A stretch of 64,000 nt of DNA, from assembly GCF_003293745.1 (NCBI RefSeq), contig NZ_PTLZ01000001.1, positions 1,364,001 through 1,428,000 on the forward strand. The letters run 5' to 3'. The notes beneath the pieces are model-generated. The model worked only from the letters and a program-made list of their open reading frames with translations. It did no database searches and was not told the origin of the DNA. This DNA is from Herminiimonas fonticola (GTDB taxonomy: Bacteria; Pseudomonadota; Gammaproteobacteria; Burkholderiales; Burkholderiaceae_D). A program made the position numbers and the translations under genes. This document shows positions 37,301 to 45,997 of the stretch, one piece after another; position 1 is the first letter of the stretch, and every line of letters starts with the position of its first letter.

Positions 37301-38645
37301 AGGTACGCCCGGTCCCTATGCGGCCGGCACAGATTTTCATATCGCTGCAACTTCAGTCACGGGTTACGATGGAACCCCGACATTGAATCTGACGCAGGTA
37401 ACAGCAACTCCTGGAAGCACCAATATTCCTTTGAGTGGGGATTTTTCTGCGGCAAGTGGCACAACGTCACAAGGCACCTTCCAATATGACGATGTTGGAA
37501 CGCTGGATTTCAACATCGCGCCTACGGACTTTACTGCTGTCTTTGATCCCGACTTTACTGCTGTTGATCAGGTAACGGGTGTCGTGAATGGTGTTAATCA
37601 CGGTACCTCACCGGATTGCCTGAATGGTAGTGCAACAAATGCAGCCAGCGGTGGACGTTACGGATGCACCATAGGCAGTAGCACGCTATCAGCAGGGCGT
37701 TTCAGGCCGGATCATTACGATGTGACGGCCACGCTGACGGCGGCATGCGAAAACAAATTTACCTATATGGGACAGCCTGCGCTGGGAGTTACTATTGGCT
37801 TGCAGGCCATGAGTGCAAACGGTACACAACTCGTGCGCTATGGCACCGGATATTCCCCTCTTTCCAAGTTTTCTATCGTCGGTAATGACGCAGGTGCGGC
37901 AATCAGTCGCACGGGAGACTATCTGGTATCGACATCATCAGGTATTCCTGTGCTGCCTAAACTGGATGGCTCCGAATGGAATAGTGGCTTTTATTCGATA
38001 GATGCAAATAATTACAACTTCGTACGTGCCACCACACCGGATGGATCATATGAGAATTTCTCACTCAGAACGACGATCAATGACACAGATGGAGTGTTCA
38101 TTACGTCCTTGAATGGCGTCGCGACGGTGGCCAATACTAATAGCGTATTGTCGAATACAACTGCGCTTCGCTTCGGCCGCCTGAAACTGGCGAACGTCAA
38201 CGGTTCGGAGTTGATGAATGCATCGTTACAGGCAAGCGCAGAGTACTGGAAAAATGGCACCGGCTTTGTGACCAACACAGATGACAATTGCACTGTTATA
38301 GATGCATCGGCCATCAAACTGCAAAATCAGCTGCTTGGTCTGAATGCGAGCAATATGCCGGCAAATAATTTCATCGCGTCGCCACTTTCCTTTGCTGCAG
38401 GCCAGTCTTCCATTATCGTGAAAAAACCGCTTCCTACGCCAACTGCAAAAGGTAGCGTGGATGTTTGCATCGATCTGGCTAGCGACAACACGCCGGGCAC
38501 AGTGTGTAGTACGGCGACACCTGCCAATATGCCGTGGCTGCAGGGCAAATGGAACGGCACTCTTTACGATGACGATCCGGGTGCACGCGTTACTCTCGGT
38601 ATCTTCAGAAGTGGACCAGTGGTTTATCTGCGCGAGATTTATTGA
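34377..38645 (+). CDS. mshQ: Large MSHA-associated adhesin-like protein MshQ
   Basis: A 1422-residue exported protein. A signal segment (about residues 17-40, ending DASAQ) is followed by two similar beta-rich domains (about 45-265 and 270-465; both have GDL/DDL...GW...YRIA/FWRIA and a GIDQTTPFDV or GVDLVTPIAN block). Next comes a legume-lectin-like domain (about 470-735; GMGIVLSD, WLGVALDEFGNYS), and a C-terminal DUF6701 region (about 745-1422), the MshQ hallmark. It likely sits at the pilus tip or the cell surface and binds a glycan; that is inference. Many Gly, Thr and Ser residues are seen. There is no obvious ribosome binding site. Confidence 0.88.
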   Translation: MEYDSKQGKKGFCKDALCGLFSLVCCIFLLLGLTTDASAQVVFRAASSAALQAGSPGISYVGRGSVDNASSGSISPGLPTYQTGDLILCVVESHDNVAHTISSGWNTLYSLTSGNGHRASLFWRIAANTSLADPTIGHSAGNSIISRCASYRGIDQTTPFDVPFSSATSVSDTTIESGSINVITNGAWVLFANHMAENPGSLTMTTTGGRTWTNRIFSTTGNALDSGVGLFDTGPLTPTPQTVGPVVATTNVAAESTGALLALRPAGGNVLTINKPAGVLADDLMIASVSVGSSTIIVTPPSGWILVRQVVRSGANSSTLQTYYRIATASDPASFSWTFSGGTHVGAVGGITAFSGVDLVTPIANEAGAATNSATTHIAPSVITSKVNSMLVTVHEYSSSGTWTPPGGMTEAVDIASRPVPDAAGLAMEMNYELRPAFGATGTRQATANGNADLGATQSLAINPSGGLSCFGDGFDRANGAPGTDWLVGNVGGTFGNPAIVNNRLRLTNNSAQVSTYATLQRLFPAAGNKIVIEFMQYSYAGTGADGMGIVLSDAAESPIAGAFGGSLGYAPKQTSLGGDTTHEGFSGGWLGVALDEFGNYSSNTEGRSGGSAPGFTPDSVAIRGSGSGFTGYSYLRGTGTLPVGIDNAASATAAPGHKYRIIVDHSDGVHAWTSVERDTTGTGNSYGFVVPAFDAKAESGQAAVPTNWSISYTGATGGSGNIHEIDSLQVCSITQRALTLHHIQLEYPGKICGSGGVTVKACADAACTALYTGTVTVDLAATRTSGAGTPSFSLDPVTFTGGQTTVTLNKTNTSSAAIVSIGGTATSPITGNATTCLSDTGATNCNVSFVSACFDAVETSTNTPATPIYTKLANTSFNLRILAIRNSAIDTSNNGSVTVTLVDPTIAGNCDGTAAGLVTSQTINLTNGIGTVNGINYANAAKNVKARMTSGGISTCSTDNFAIRPQQFNLSTDAGTPGPYAAGTDFHIAATSVTGYDGTPTLNLTQVTATPGSTNIPLSGDFSAASGTTSQGTFQYDDVGTLDFNIAPTDFTAVFDPDFTAVDQVTGVVNGVNHGTSPDCLNGSATNAASGGRYGCTIGSSTLSAGRFRPDHYDVTATLTAACENKFTYMGQPALGVTIGLQAMSANGTQLVRYGTGYSPLSKFSIVGNDAGAAISRTGDYLVSTSSGIPVLPKLDGSEWNSGFYSIDANNYNFVRATTPDGSYENFSLRTTINDTDGVFITSLNGVATVANTNSVLSNTTALRFGRLKLANVNGSELMNASLQASAEYWKNGTGFVTNTDDNCTVIDASAIKLQNQLLGLNASNMPANNFIASPLSFAAGQSSIIVKKPLPTPTAKGSVDVCIDLASDNTPGTVCSTATPANMPWLQGKWNGTLYDDDPGARVTLGIFRSGPVVYLREIY

Positions 38646-38661
38646 TGATTTAACCGAATAG

Positions 38662-38763
38662 TTGACGAAAATTTACAAATACGTTGTTAATCGTTTTTCC
38701 TTTCCTTTTATGATGCTGTGAGACGGGAAAGCGATTGACATCAATAGTTTAATCCCCTAAGTT
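38662..38763 (+). promoter_or_regulatory. Candidate promoter region before mshI
   Basis: In the 146-bp gap after mshQ there is TTGACG (38662) with GTTAAT (38686), 18-bp spacing, and a perfect -35 TTGACA (38735-38740) with a poor -10 (TAAGTT, 38758). Either could start a second transcript for mshI-N. Confidence 0.35.
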
Positions 38764-38791
38764 CACGCAGGTTCTAGACGAAAATTTCAGG

Positions 38792-39742
38792 ATGAGTTTG
38801 TTCAGCAAAAAAAACAAGATCGCAGACTGGATGGTTGTATCTATACAGCCGAATAGCGTTAGCGTTGCCAGTGTAAAGCGCTCGCCTTCGGCGAGGCCGG
38901 TGGTGGAATTGGCGACTTCTTTTGCATTGCAAGGTGCCGAGGTTCCGGCCGTACTGGAAAAACTCGCCAAGGAATTGCATGCAGAGCGCTATCACTGCAT
39001 CAATCTGATGGCGGCCAATGAATATCAATTGCTGTCGGTTGAAGCTCCCAATGTGCCAGCCGATGAATTGAAGACCGCAATACGCTGGCGCTTGAAGGAC
39101 ATGCTGGATTTCCATATCGACGATGCAACGGTCGATGTACTGGATGTCCCGCTCGACAAGCATGCCGGTAACCGCAATCATGCGATGTATGCGGTGGCGG
39201 CGCGCAATCAATTGATCGAACAGCGGCAGACGATTTTCATCGATGCAAAAATTTCTCTGCGCGTCATCGATATTCCCGAGATGGCGCAACGTAACCTGGC
39301 TGCCTTGCTGGAGCAACCGGAGCGCGGCGTGGCGCTGTTGTCGTTCAATGCGGAAGGCGGTCTGTTGACCATGACGTACGCGGGTGAACTTTATCTGTCC
39401 CGGCGTATCGATGTCACGCTTGAGCAATTGATGCAAACGGACGAGGAGCAGAGACAGGTCTTCCACGAACGTGTGACGCTGGAGTTGCAACGTTCACTGG
39501 ATCATTTTGAGCGGCAATACCACTATATAAGCTTGTCGAAACTGTTGCTGGCACCGCTGTCCGGGAAAGCTGAAAAGCTGGCTTCTCATCTGGCTGAGAA
39601 TTTGTATATCTCGGTTGAAATTCTGGATCTTGCAACGATTCTGGATTTCACAAAAACGCCAGAATTAAAATCTCTGGAAATGCAACAGCGCTATTTCATG
39701 GTTCTGGGTGCCGCACTGCGGCAGGAAACGGTAGCGCTATGA
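38792..39742 (+). CDS. mshI: MSHA biogenesis protein MshI (PilM-like)
   Basis: A 316-residue cytoplasmic protein with a distant actin-like (PilM/GspL) fold. It starts LFSKKNKIADWMVVSIQPNSVSVASV, and has AIRWRLKDMLDFHIDDATVDVLDVP, typical of MshI. It should form the cytoplasmic base of the alignment complex with the following PilN-like protein. Overlaps the next gene by four bases (ATGA), showing tight coupling. The ribosome binding site is CAGGATG-overlapping and weak. Confidence 0.88.
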   Translation: MSLFSKKNKIADWMVVSIQPNSVSVASVKRSPSARPVVELATSFALQGAEVPAVLEKLAKELHAERYHCINLMAANEYQLLSVEAPNVPADELKTAIRWRLKDMLDFHIDDATVDVLDVPLDKHAGNRNHAMYAVAARNQLIEQRQTIFIDAKISLRVIDIPEMAQRNLAALLEQPERGVALLSFNAEGGLLTMTYAGELYLSRRIDVTLEQLMQTDEEQRQVFHERVTLELQRSLDHFERQYHYISLSKLLLAPLSGKAEKLASHLAENLYISVEILDLATILDFTKTPELKSLEMQQRYFMVLGAALRQETVAL

Positions 39743-40467
39743 GCCAGCAGATCAATTTATTCAATCCGATTTTCCTCAAGCAGGAAAAGCATTTTTCCGC
39801 GCTGACGATGGCGCAGGTATTAGGCGTCATTCTGGCTGTAGCCTTGTTGCTGACTGCCTATGCGTCCTACCAATTGTCAGCATTGCAGAACGAACAGAAA
39901 TCGGTGACGACGCAATTGCAACTGGCGCAGAACCAGTTGGCGAAGGTGACAGCAGACTATGCACCGCGAGAAAAGGACATGCGACTGGAAGCGAGGTTGC
40001 GACGAGCCGAGGCACAAGTGAAGTCCTTGCAACAGGTGTCGGATGTTTTACGCAAGGGCGAGTTGGGTAATACCGACGGCTATGCCGATTACCTGCGCGC
40101 GTTTGCGCATCAGATTATCGATGGCGTATGGCTGACCGGTTTTACGATACAGGGAGCAGGCAGTACGATTTCACTGCAGGGCGGCGCCTTGCGTCCGGAG
40201 TTGGTGCCGGCCTATCTGACACGGCTCAAGGCAGAGCCGGTCATGCAGGGCGCTTCTTTTGCCACGCTGGAAATGCAGCTGCCCAAGAGCGACAAGCCGC
40301 TAGCGCCGGGGGAAAAGCCGGCGGCACCGGCTGCCTACATCAATTTCAATCTGCATTCTTCCAGTGTGAAACCGCAAAAAGGTCTGGCTGACGAATCGGA
40401 TACTTTCGGTCAACCGGCGTTCAATTTGCAAGAGCAGATACGCAAAGCAGCAGGGGAAGGAAAATGA
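39739..40467 (+). CDS. MSHA inner-membrane protein, PilN-like (MshI2)
   Basis: A 242-residue single-pass protein. A short cytoplasmic tail with NLFNPIFLKQEK (compare INLLP motif in PilN, which docks on PilM) is followed by a membrane segment at about residues 23-47, a coiled coil (about 50-110) and a ferredoxin-like periplasmic domain (GVWLTGFTIQGAGSTISLQG). It matches the PilN family. Overlap with mshI and mshJ by four bases each. It links the cytoplasmic and periplasmic parts of the pilus machine. Confidence 0.85.
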   Translation: MSQQINLFNPIFLKQEKHFSALTMAQVLGVILAVALLLTAYASYQLSALQNEQKSVTTQLQLAQNQLAKVTADYAPREKDMRLEARLRRAEAQVKSLQQVSDVLRKGELGNTDGYADYLRAFAHQIIDGVWLTGFTIQGAGSTISLQGGALRPELVPAYLTRLKAEPVMQGASFATLEMQLPKSDKPLAPGEKPAAPAAYINFNLHSSSVKPQKGLADESDTFGQPAFNLQEQIRKAAGEGK

Positions 40468-41171
40468 AGCAGGCATGGCACAAACTGGCGTTGAAGATCG
40501 ACACCATGTCTCTGCGTGAGCGCGTCATCATTTTTGCAATTGCCGTGCTGATTCTGGTGCTGCTGATTAATGCAGCACTGCTCGATCCGCAATATGCGAA
40601 GCAGAGCAAGTTGTCGCAACAGATCAAGGAACAGCAGGCGAAGATTGCCGATATTCAGAATCAAATTCAGCAAAGGGTGAAAGCGCAGGAAAACGATCCG
40701 GATTACGACATTCGTGTGCGCATGCAGGCCTTGCGTCAACGTGCGCAGCAAATGAATGATGCCTTGGGCGATGTGCAGAAAGGTCTGGTTCCGCCGGACA
40801 GGATGACGGCCTTGCTCGAAAGTGTATTGAAGAAAAATGACAAATTGCTTTTGCTGTCGTTGAAAACGTTACCGGTAAAAAGATTGAATGACGCTGTCGA
40901 TGCAGATGAAAAGCCGGCACCTGATGCGTTGACGATATCGTCGTTGGCTGATGAAGAAACCGATGCCGTGAAAGGTGTTTTCAAACATACAGTCGAACTC
41001 AAGGTTCAAGGCAGCTACATGGACATGATGGCGTACATGAAATCGCTGGAAGACATGCCATGGCAGATATTCTGGGGAAATGCGGAATTGACGGTGGACG
41101 ATTATCCGAAGGCAACGCTGACCTTGACGCTGTTTACCTTAAGCCTGGACAAGAAATGGCTGAATCTATGA
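40464..41171 (+). CDS. mshJ: MSHA biogenesis protein MshJ (PilO-like)
   Basis: A 235-residue single-pass inner-membrane protein: membrane segment at about 19-40, coiled coil at about 45-105 (rich in Q, K and R), and a periplasmic domain (VELKVQGSYMDMMAYMKSLEDMPW) resembling PilO/MshJ. It probably pairs with the PilN-like protein. The stop overlaps the mshK start as ATGA. Confidence 0.87.
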   Translation: MKQAWHKLALKIDTMSLRERVIIFAIAVLILVLLINAALLDPQYAKQSKLSQQIKEQQAKIADIQNQIQQRVKAQENDPDYDIRVRMQALRQRAQQMNDALGDVQKGLVPPDRMTALLESVLKKNDKLLLLSLKTLPVKRLNDAVDADEKPAPDALTISSLADEETDAVKGVFKHTVELKVQGSYMDMMAYMKSLEDMPWQIFWGNAELTVDDYPKATLTLTLFTLSLDKKWLNL

Positions 41172-41536
41172 GCGCGCGGGTATTGCTGATCGTGCTGGCC
41201 GGCAGTCTGACATGGCTTCCTTCCGCATGGGCACAACAATTGCGAGATCCAACGCAACCGCCCAGCCTGCTGATGCAGGACGGCACGACAGCCGGTGCCA
41301 GCAGTGGACCGGTTTTGCAGTCGGTGTTTATTTCGCCGACGCGCAAAGCGGCCATCATCAGCGGCCAGACTGTCAAATTGGGCGAGAAATTCAACGGTTC
41401 TACTTTGATAAAGATTACTGAAAGCGAAGTTGTGTTGCGTAATGGCGGCGAGCTTCAAACGTTGAAACTGTTCGCAGGTATTGGTAAGCGATTGACGTCT
41501 GTGCATGGCCGTCAAAATCCTGATAATCGGAAGTGA
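41168..41536 (+). CDS. mshK: MSHA biogenesis protein MshK (PilP-like)
   Basis: A 122-residue periplasmic protein with a signal peptide (about 1-22, ending SAWA) and RDPTQPP, a common start of PilP/MshK-type domains, then QSVFISPTRKAAIISGQTVKLGEK. It should contact the secretin. The ATG at 41168 overlaps the mshJ stop; a longer open frame from 41060 lies inside mshJ and is not credible. Confidence 0.85.
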   Translation: MSARVLLIVLAGSLTWLPSAWAQQLRDPTQPPSLLMQDGTTAGASSGPVLQSVFISPTRKAAIISGQTVKLGEKFNGSTLIKITESEVVLRNGGELQTLKLFAGIGKRLTSVHGRQNPDNRK

Positions 41537-41550
41537 AGAGGTAGGCAAGC

Positions 41551-43299
41551 GTGCGTAAAATTCTATTAGCCATAGTGGTCATTTCTGTCGCTGGATGTGC
41601 AGCACCGACATCCAAACGAGAAACCTACGATTTGATGAATGCCGAGATGAGCAAGGCCGCTCAGGCCAGCGTTCAGCCGGCAAAACAGGATGCGGTTGCT
41701 GCCGCGCTTCTGCCGCCGATTAATATCGAGATGCCGCAAGTGCGGCAACCGCTGGAAGAGCGTTTCAGTCTGGCGTTCAATAATGTACAAGCCAGCCAGT
41801 TCTTCAATTCGATCGTGATCGGTACGCGCTACAACATGCTGGTTCATCCAGAGGTGAGCGGGACGATATCGGCCAATCTGAAGGATGTGACCTTGTTTGA
41901 GGCACTGGATGCGATCAAGGATTTGTACGGTTACGATTACAAGGTGGAAGGTTCGCGTATCGTCATCAAGCCGTTGACCATGCAAACCAGTATCTTCCAG
42001 GTCAACTATCTGACTGGCAATCGCAAGGGTACTTCGGATACGCGCGTGATTTCCGGCTCGGTCAGCGTACAGGGGCAAAACAACGGCAACAACGCGAATA
42101 CGTCAAACAACAATAATTCAAACAGCAATAATTCCGGTGCCAATCTCACTGCGCTGGAAAGCAGCAAGATCAGCACGACTTCTACCAGCGATTTCTGGGC
42201 CGAGCTGAAATTTGCGCTGGATGCGATTGTCGGCAGCGGCAAGGATGGACGCAGTGTTGTCATCAGTCCGCAATCGGGCGTGGTCGTCATCAAGGCGATG
42301 CCGGACGAATTGCGCAGCGTTGCAGCTTATTTGAAAGCGACGCAACTTTCGGTAGACAGGCAGGTGATCCTGGAAGCAAAAATTCTCGAAGTGGAATTGA
42401 ACGACGGCTTTCAAACCGGGGTGAACTGGTCGGCTTTCAGGACAGGCAGCAGCCGCATATCTGCTGGTTCGATCACGCCTGGTACCGTATTGCAAACTGG
42501 CGGCGCAGTGGCTACAGGTGCATCAAGTATCGATTCGGCAGCAAGAACATTCTCGGGCGGTGCGCTGACGGCCGTGCCCGGTCAGGATTTGGTATCGGGC
42601 GCGTCTAATCTTGGCAGCATGTTTGGTCTGGCATTACAAACCAAAAATTTTGCTGCCTTGATCTCCTTCCTGGAAACGCAAGGCAATGTGCATGTGCTGT
42701 CCAGCCCGCGCATTGCAACACTGAATAATCAGAAGGCGGTGCTCAAGGTTGGGACCGATGAGTTTTTCGTCACGAATGTCAGCAGCAATATCACTAGCTC
42801 GGGAGGGACGGCAGGGAATACCGTGACGCCGAACGTTACGCTGCAACCGTTCTTTTCCGGCGTTGTGCTGGACGTTACGCCGCAGATCGACGAACAGGGC
42901 AATATCATCCTGCACATTCATCCGTCGGTCAGCGATGTACAAACATCGGAAAAAATCATCAACCTGGGCACCAGCGGCGGCGTGCTGACTTTGCCACTGG
43001 CGAAAAGCAATACCTCCGAAACTGACAGCGTGGTGCGCGCGCAAGATGGCAACATCATTGCGCTGGGCGGCTTGATGCGGCAGGGATCTTCATCCGATCG
43101 TTCGCAGTTGCCGGGTGCAGGCGATGTGCCGGTGCTGGGGAATCTGTTCCGCAATACCAGCCAGGCAACGCAAAAGCGTGAACTCGTCATCCTGTTGAAA
43201 CCGACCATCATCCATAATGCAAGCAGCTGGGCGCAGGATATTCTGGATGCGCAAGGCCGGATTCAAGGCATGGCGCCGCGCGATAAAGTGCGGGAGTAA
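41551..43299 (+). CDS. mshL: MSHA secretin MshL
   Basis: A 582-residue outer-membrane channel protein. It starts with GTG and has a lipoprotein signal with Cys16 (ISVAGC). The secretin N-domain LAFNNVQASQFFNSIV is followed by an Asn/Ser-rich linker (176-198), an N1-like segment and the secretin core (VLSSPRIATLNNQKAVLKVG to the VPVLGNLFRNTS block near residues 525-540). It forms the exit pore for the pilus. No pilotin gene is nearby, but the lipid anchor may replace it. Confidence 0.95.
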   Translation: MRKILLAIVVISVAGCAAPTSKRETYDLMNAEMSKAAQASVQPAKQDAVAAALLPPINIEMPQVRQPLEERFSLAFNNVQASQFFNSIVIGTRYNMLVHPEVSGTISANLKDVTLFEALDAIKDLYGYDYKVEGSRIVIKPLTMQTSIFQVNYLTGNRKGTSDTRVISGSVSVQGQNNGNNANTSNNNNSNSNNSGANLTALESSKISTTSTSDFWAELKFALDAIVGSGKDGRSVVISPQSGVVVIKAMPDELRSVAAYLKATQLSVDRQVILEAKILEVELNDGFQTGVNWSAFRTGSSRISAGSITPGTVLQTGGAVATGASSIDSAARTFSGGALTAVPGQDLVSGASNLGSMFGLALQTKNFAALISFLETQGNVHVLSSPRIATLNNQKAVLKVGTDEFFVTNVSSNITSSGGTAGNTVTPNVTLQPFFSGVVLDVTPQIDEQGNIILHIHPSVSDVQTSEKIINLGTSGGVLTLPLAKSNTSETDSVVRAQDGNIIALGGLMRQGSSSDRSQLPGAGDVPVLGNLFRNTSQATQKRELVILLKPTIIHNASSWAQDILDAQGRIQGMAPRDKVRE

Positions 43300-43300
43300 C

Positions 43301-44197
43301 GTGTACAAGCATCACTTTGGTTTGCGCGAATTACCTTTCGGTATTACGCCCGACACCAGTTATTTTTTCGCCTGCCCGAATTATCAGCAGGCGTTGAACA
43401 CCTTGCTGATCGCGGCAAAAAGCGGTGAAGGTTTCATCAAGATTACCGGTGAGGTTGGCACCGGTAAAACGCTGTTATGCCGTAAATTTCTGGCATCGCT
43501 GGACGATAGTTTTGTCACCGCCTATATCCCGAATCCCTATCTTGAACCGCGCAGCCTGATGCTGGCGCTGGCGGATGAGCTGGAAATCGAACTGGAAAAA
43601 GAAATCGATCAGCATCAATTGCTGAAGGCGATCAATCACCGTTTATTGGTGCTGGCGCGCGACGGCAAGCGTGTATTGCTGTGTCTCGACGAAGCGCAGG
43701 CAATGCCGCTGGAAAGTCTGGAAGCATTGCGTTTATTGACGAATCTTGAAACGGAAAAACGCAAGCTGCTGCAAATCGTCTTGTTCGGCCAGCCTGAGCT
43801 GGATGTCAAACTGCAGCAGACTGAAATCAGACAGCTCGCACAACGTATTACCTTCCACTATCGCCTTAGCCCCTTGTCACGCGACGATCTGGATTTCTAT
43901 GTGGTACACAGGCTGAATGTTGCCGGTTTTTCCGGTAGCCGTCTGCTGGCGCGCGATGCGATTCGGGCCTTGCATAAGGCCAGCGGCGGCATTCCGCGGC
44001 TGGTGAACATCCTTGCGCACAAGGCCTTGATGCTGGCGTACGGAGAAGGCCGGCAACAAGTGCGCGCCCAGCATATTCGTGCTGCGGTAAAAGATACGGA
44101 GGCGGCGCGCCGCATGTTGCCGCCGCGTGTGCTTTGGTTGGCAGGTGGCGGATTTTTGATCGCCTTGACGGGTATGGTCTGGATTTATTTGCGATGA
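43301..44197 (+). CDS. mshM: MSHA biogenesis ATPase MshM (ExeA-like)
   Basis: A 298-residue AAA+ ATPase. Walker A GEVGTGKT is at residues 50-57 and Walker B ends in Asp130-Glu131 (LLCLDEAQ). One membrane segment at about 277-297 lies at the C-terminus. Related ExeA proteins help insert the secretin through peptidoglycan; this one lacks a peptidoglycan-binding domain. It starts at GTG 43301; an upstream frame from 43217 overlaps mshL and is not used. The stop overlaps mshN by ATGA. Confidence 0.92.
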   Translation: MYKHHFGLRELPFGITPDTSYFFACPNYQQALNTLLIAAKSGEGFIKITGEVGTGKTLLCRKFLASLDDSFVTAYIPNPYLEPRSLMLALADELEIELEKEIDQHQLLKAINHRLLVLARDGKRVLLCLDEAQAMPLESLEALRLLTNLETEKRKLLQIVLFGQPELDVKLQQTEIRQLAQRITFHYRLSPLSRDDLDFYVVHRLNVAGFSGSRLLARDAIRALHKASGGIPRLVNILAHKALMLAYGEGRQQVRAQHIRAAVKDTEAARRMLPPRVLWLAGGGFLIALTGMVWIYLR

Positions 44198-45381
44198 GTA
44201 TTATTAATCAAATGTTGCAGGATCTGGAGCAGCGTCATGCGGATGGCGTTGTGGCTGGTGATATGACCGGACAGGTACGGGCGGTACCGCAGGAAAGAAA
44301 AAGCCATGCTGCATGGTTGGTCGCAGCAATATCGACGATATTGCTGGGTGGCGTACTGCTGTGGTTATGGCTGCGTCCTGCACCACCTGTTCAGACTATG
44401 CCGGCAAGCGTTGTCGCTGCACCCTTGCCGACGCCTGTGCCTACACCTGCACCACCCGAGTTGACATTGAAGCTTGAGCCGGATTTGATGGTCATGCCTG
44501 AAGTGGTTGTACCCGCTACGCAGGCAAGTAGTGAAACGAGGCAGTTGGCCGCAACTGACACGATTGCTGATATCAGCATCGTCGAAAAATCCGCTGGCAA
44601 AGCCGGCAACAGCAAGCCGAATCTTGCCGTGTCTGCGGCACCGGTCATGGTAAACAAACCAGCTGCAGAAAAAACAAAAACGACGTCTGATGCACAACTA
44701 TCTGTACGTGACTCCGGTAATCAGACAGCAAGCAGACAAGTGGCACCGGACAAAGCTGCAGCACCGGATGCGCCAGCCATGCTGAGCAAGCAAATCAAGG
44801 AGCTGACGCCACAGCAGCGTTCTGAAAACGATTATCGCAGGGCGACCGGATTGATGCAGCAGGGACGCATCGCGGAAGCGACCAGTCTGCTCGAACAGGC
44901 ATTGCAATCCGATGCGCAAAATGCAGGCGCGCGGCAAACATTGATTGCGCTATTGATCAGCAACAAGCGGCAGGACGAGGCTGCACGTCGTGCCCAGGAT
45001 GGTTTGAATCTCGACAACAAACAAGCTGGCTTTGCAATGATACTGGCGCGCCTGCAAGTTGAAAAAGGGGAGCAGCAGACTGCGATCAACACCTTGCAGC
45101 GCACCTTGCCTTATGCGCAGGACAGGGCGGAATACCAGGCATTTCTGGCAGCTTTGCTGCAGCGCGAAGGGCGGCACAAGGATGCAGTGGAACAATACCT
45201 TGCCGCTGTACGCAAGATGCCGCAAAACGGTTTGTGGTGGATGGGCTTGGGTATTTCCCTGCAGGCGGAGAATCGTGCGGCCGAAGCACGCGAAGCATTT
45301 ATCCGTGCACGCGAGAGCGCCACGTTGACGGCCGATTTGCAGGCTTTCGTCGAACAGAAATTGAAGCAGCTGGCACCATGA
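44194..45381 (+). CDS. mshN: MSHA biogenesis TPR protein MshN
   Basis: A 395-residue protein. A short cytoplasmic N-terminus (SIINQMLQDLEQR, the conserved MshN start) is followed by a membrane segment at about 48-66, a Pro/Thr/Ala-rich periplasmic linker (about 70-210), and TPR repeats from about 215 to 390 (YRRATGLMQQGRIAEATSLLEQAL, for example). It probably acts in secretin assembly with MshM. It is the last gene of the locus. The 87-bp gap to the PIN gene shows a 7-bp inverted repeat (45425-45439) but no terminator with a T-run. Confidence 0.9.
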   Translation: MSIINQMLQDLEQRHADGVVAGDMTGQVRAVPQERKSHAAWLVAAISTILLGGVLLWLWLRPAPPVQTMPASVVAAPLPTPVPTPAPPELTLKLEPDLMVMPEVVVPATQASSETRQLAATDTIADISIVEKSAGKAGNSKPNLAVSAAPVMVNKPAAEKTKTTSDAQLSVRDSGNQTASRQVAPDKAAAPDAPAMLSKQIKELTPQQRSENDYRRATGLMQQGRIAEATSLLEQALQSDAQNAGARQTLIALLISNKRQDEAARRAQDGLNLDNKQAGFAMILARLQVEKGEQQTAINTLQRTLPYAQDRAEYQAFLAALLQREGRHKDAVEQYLAAVRKMPQNGLWWMGLGISLQAENRAAEAREAFIRARESATLTADLQAFVEQKLKQLAP

Positions 45382-45468
45382 TGTTCTGCTGCAGATTTTA
45401 TTCTGCGTAAGCGCTGAACGATGGGCGACTGGCAGTCGCGTTCATATTGAAGCCTGTTACACGCACAA

Positions 45469-45939
45469 TCATTCTGTCGTTTGCGGCAAGGCAGAAATTT
45501 CCAGTGTCCACGCTTCTGGCGTCATGATGGAGAACAAACCATCGCGGCGTGTTTTTCTGGCGAGCTTCAACAGCGCCTTGTCTTTGGTGATCAAGACATC
45601 GGCATTGATATCGCGCGATAACTCCAGAAATTTTTGATCGTCTTTGTCCTTGCAGATCGGAAGTTTGACCGCGGTATCATTTAGTTCAGGCATCGGTGTG
45701 CAACGTATCAGTGCGTCGAATTCAGCGGCGACTTGTGTGCGTGCTGCGTCATCCAGTTTCAAATGTGGATAGCGCAAGACGATGTTCCATTCCATTCGGC
45801 AGTCATCGCGCGTGATTGCTTCGACGCTGCCATCTTTCAACGCTGCGTGCAGGCGCGTCCAGCGAGGATCACGGAAGACAAACAGATCCAGGCAGACATT
45901 TGTATCGAGGACGATGCGCGTCGCTATCTTCGGATTCAT
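45469..45939 (-). CDS. PIN-domain protein (COG1569-like putative ribonuclease)
   Basis: A 156-residue protein from the ATG at 45939 (frame open to 46023). The PIN fold is visible in [17 protein letters not shown] with the first catalytic Asp, the conserved acidic region near the middle, and the C-terminal DADVLITKD-like block ([14 protein letters not shown]). The COG1569 family is annotated as putative toxins, but no antitoxin gene lies beside it: the neighbours are mshN and yaaA. It may thus be a housekeeping ribonuclease. The start codon choice is open because three similar ATG-containing repeats precede it. Confidence 0.75.
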   Translation of the reverse strand: MNPKIATRIVLDTNVCLDLFVFRDPRWTRLHAALKDGSVEAITRDDCRMEWNIVLRYPHLKLDDAARTQVAAEFDALIRCTPMPELNDTAVKLPICKDKDDQKFLELSRDINADVLITKDKALLKLARKTRRDGLFSIMTPEAWTLEISALPQTTE

Positions 45940-45969
45940 TATCTTGGGCTTCATCATCTTCGGTATCAT
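45925..45969 (-). repeat. Three tandem 15-bp units at the 5' end of the PIN gene
   Basis: On the minus strand, three 15-base units in a row encode [10 protein letters not shown] and MNPKI. Each begins ATG and shares the core CC(G/C)AAGAT. The units lie between the PIN gene and divergent yaaA. Unit number could shift the PIN start or spacing. Confidence 0.7.
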
Positions 45970-45997
45970 AGGCAAAATTATTTCGTCGGAACTATAC

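Noticed and set aside
42074-42145. Asn/Ser-rich stretch in MshL considered as a frameshift or insertion
   Set aside because: The frame continues on both sides with intact secretin domains; such linkers are normal in secretins.
45425-45439. GCGACTG / CAGTCGC inverted repeat after mshN
   Set aside because: The stem has a one-base centre and no T-tract; it may be a chance palindrome.
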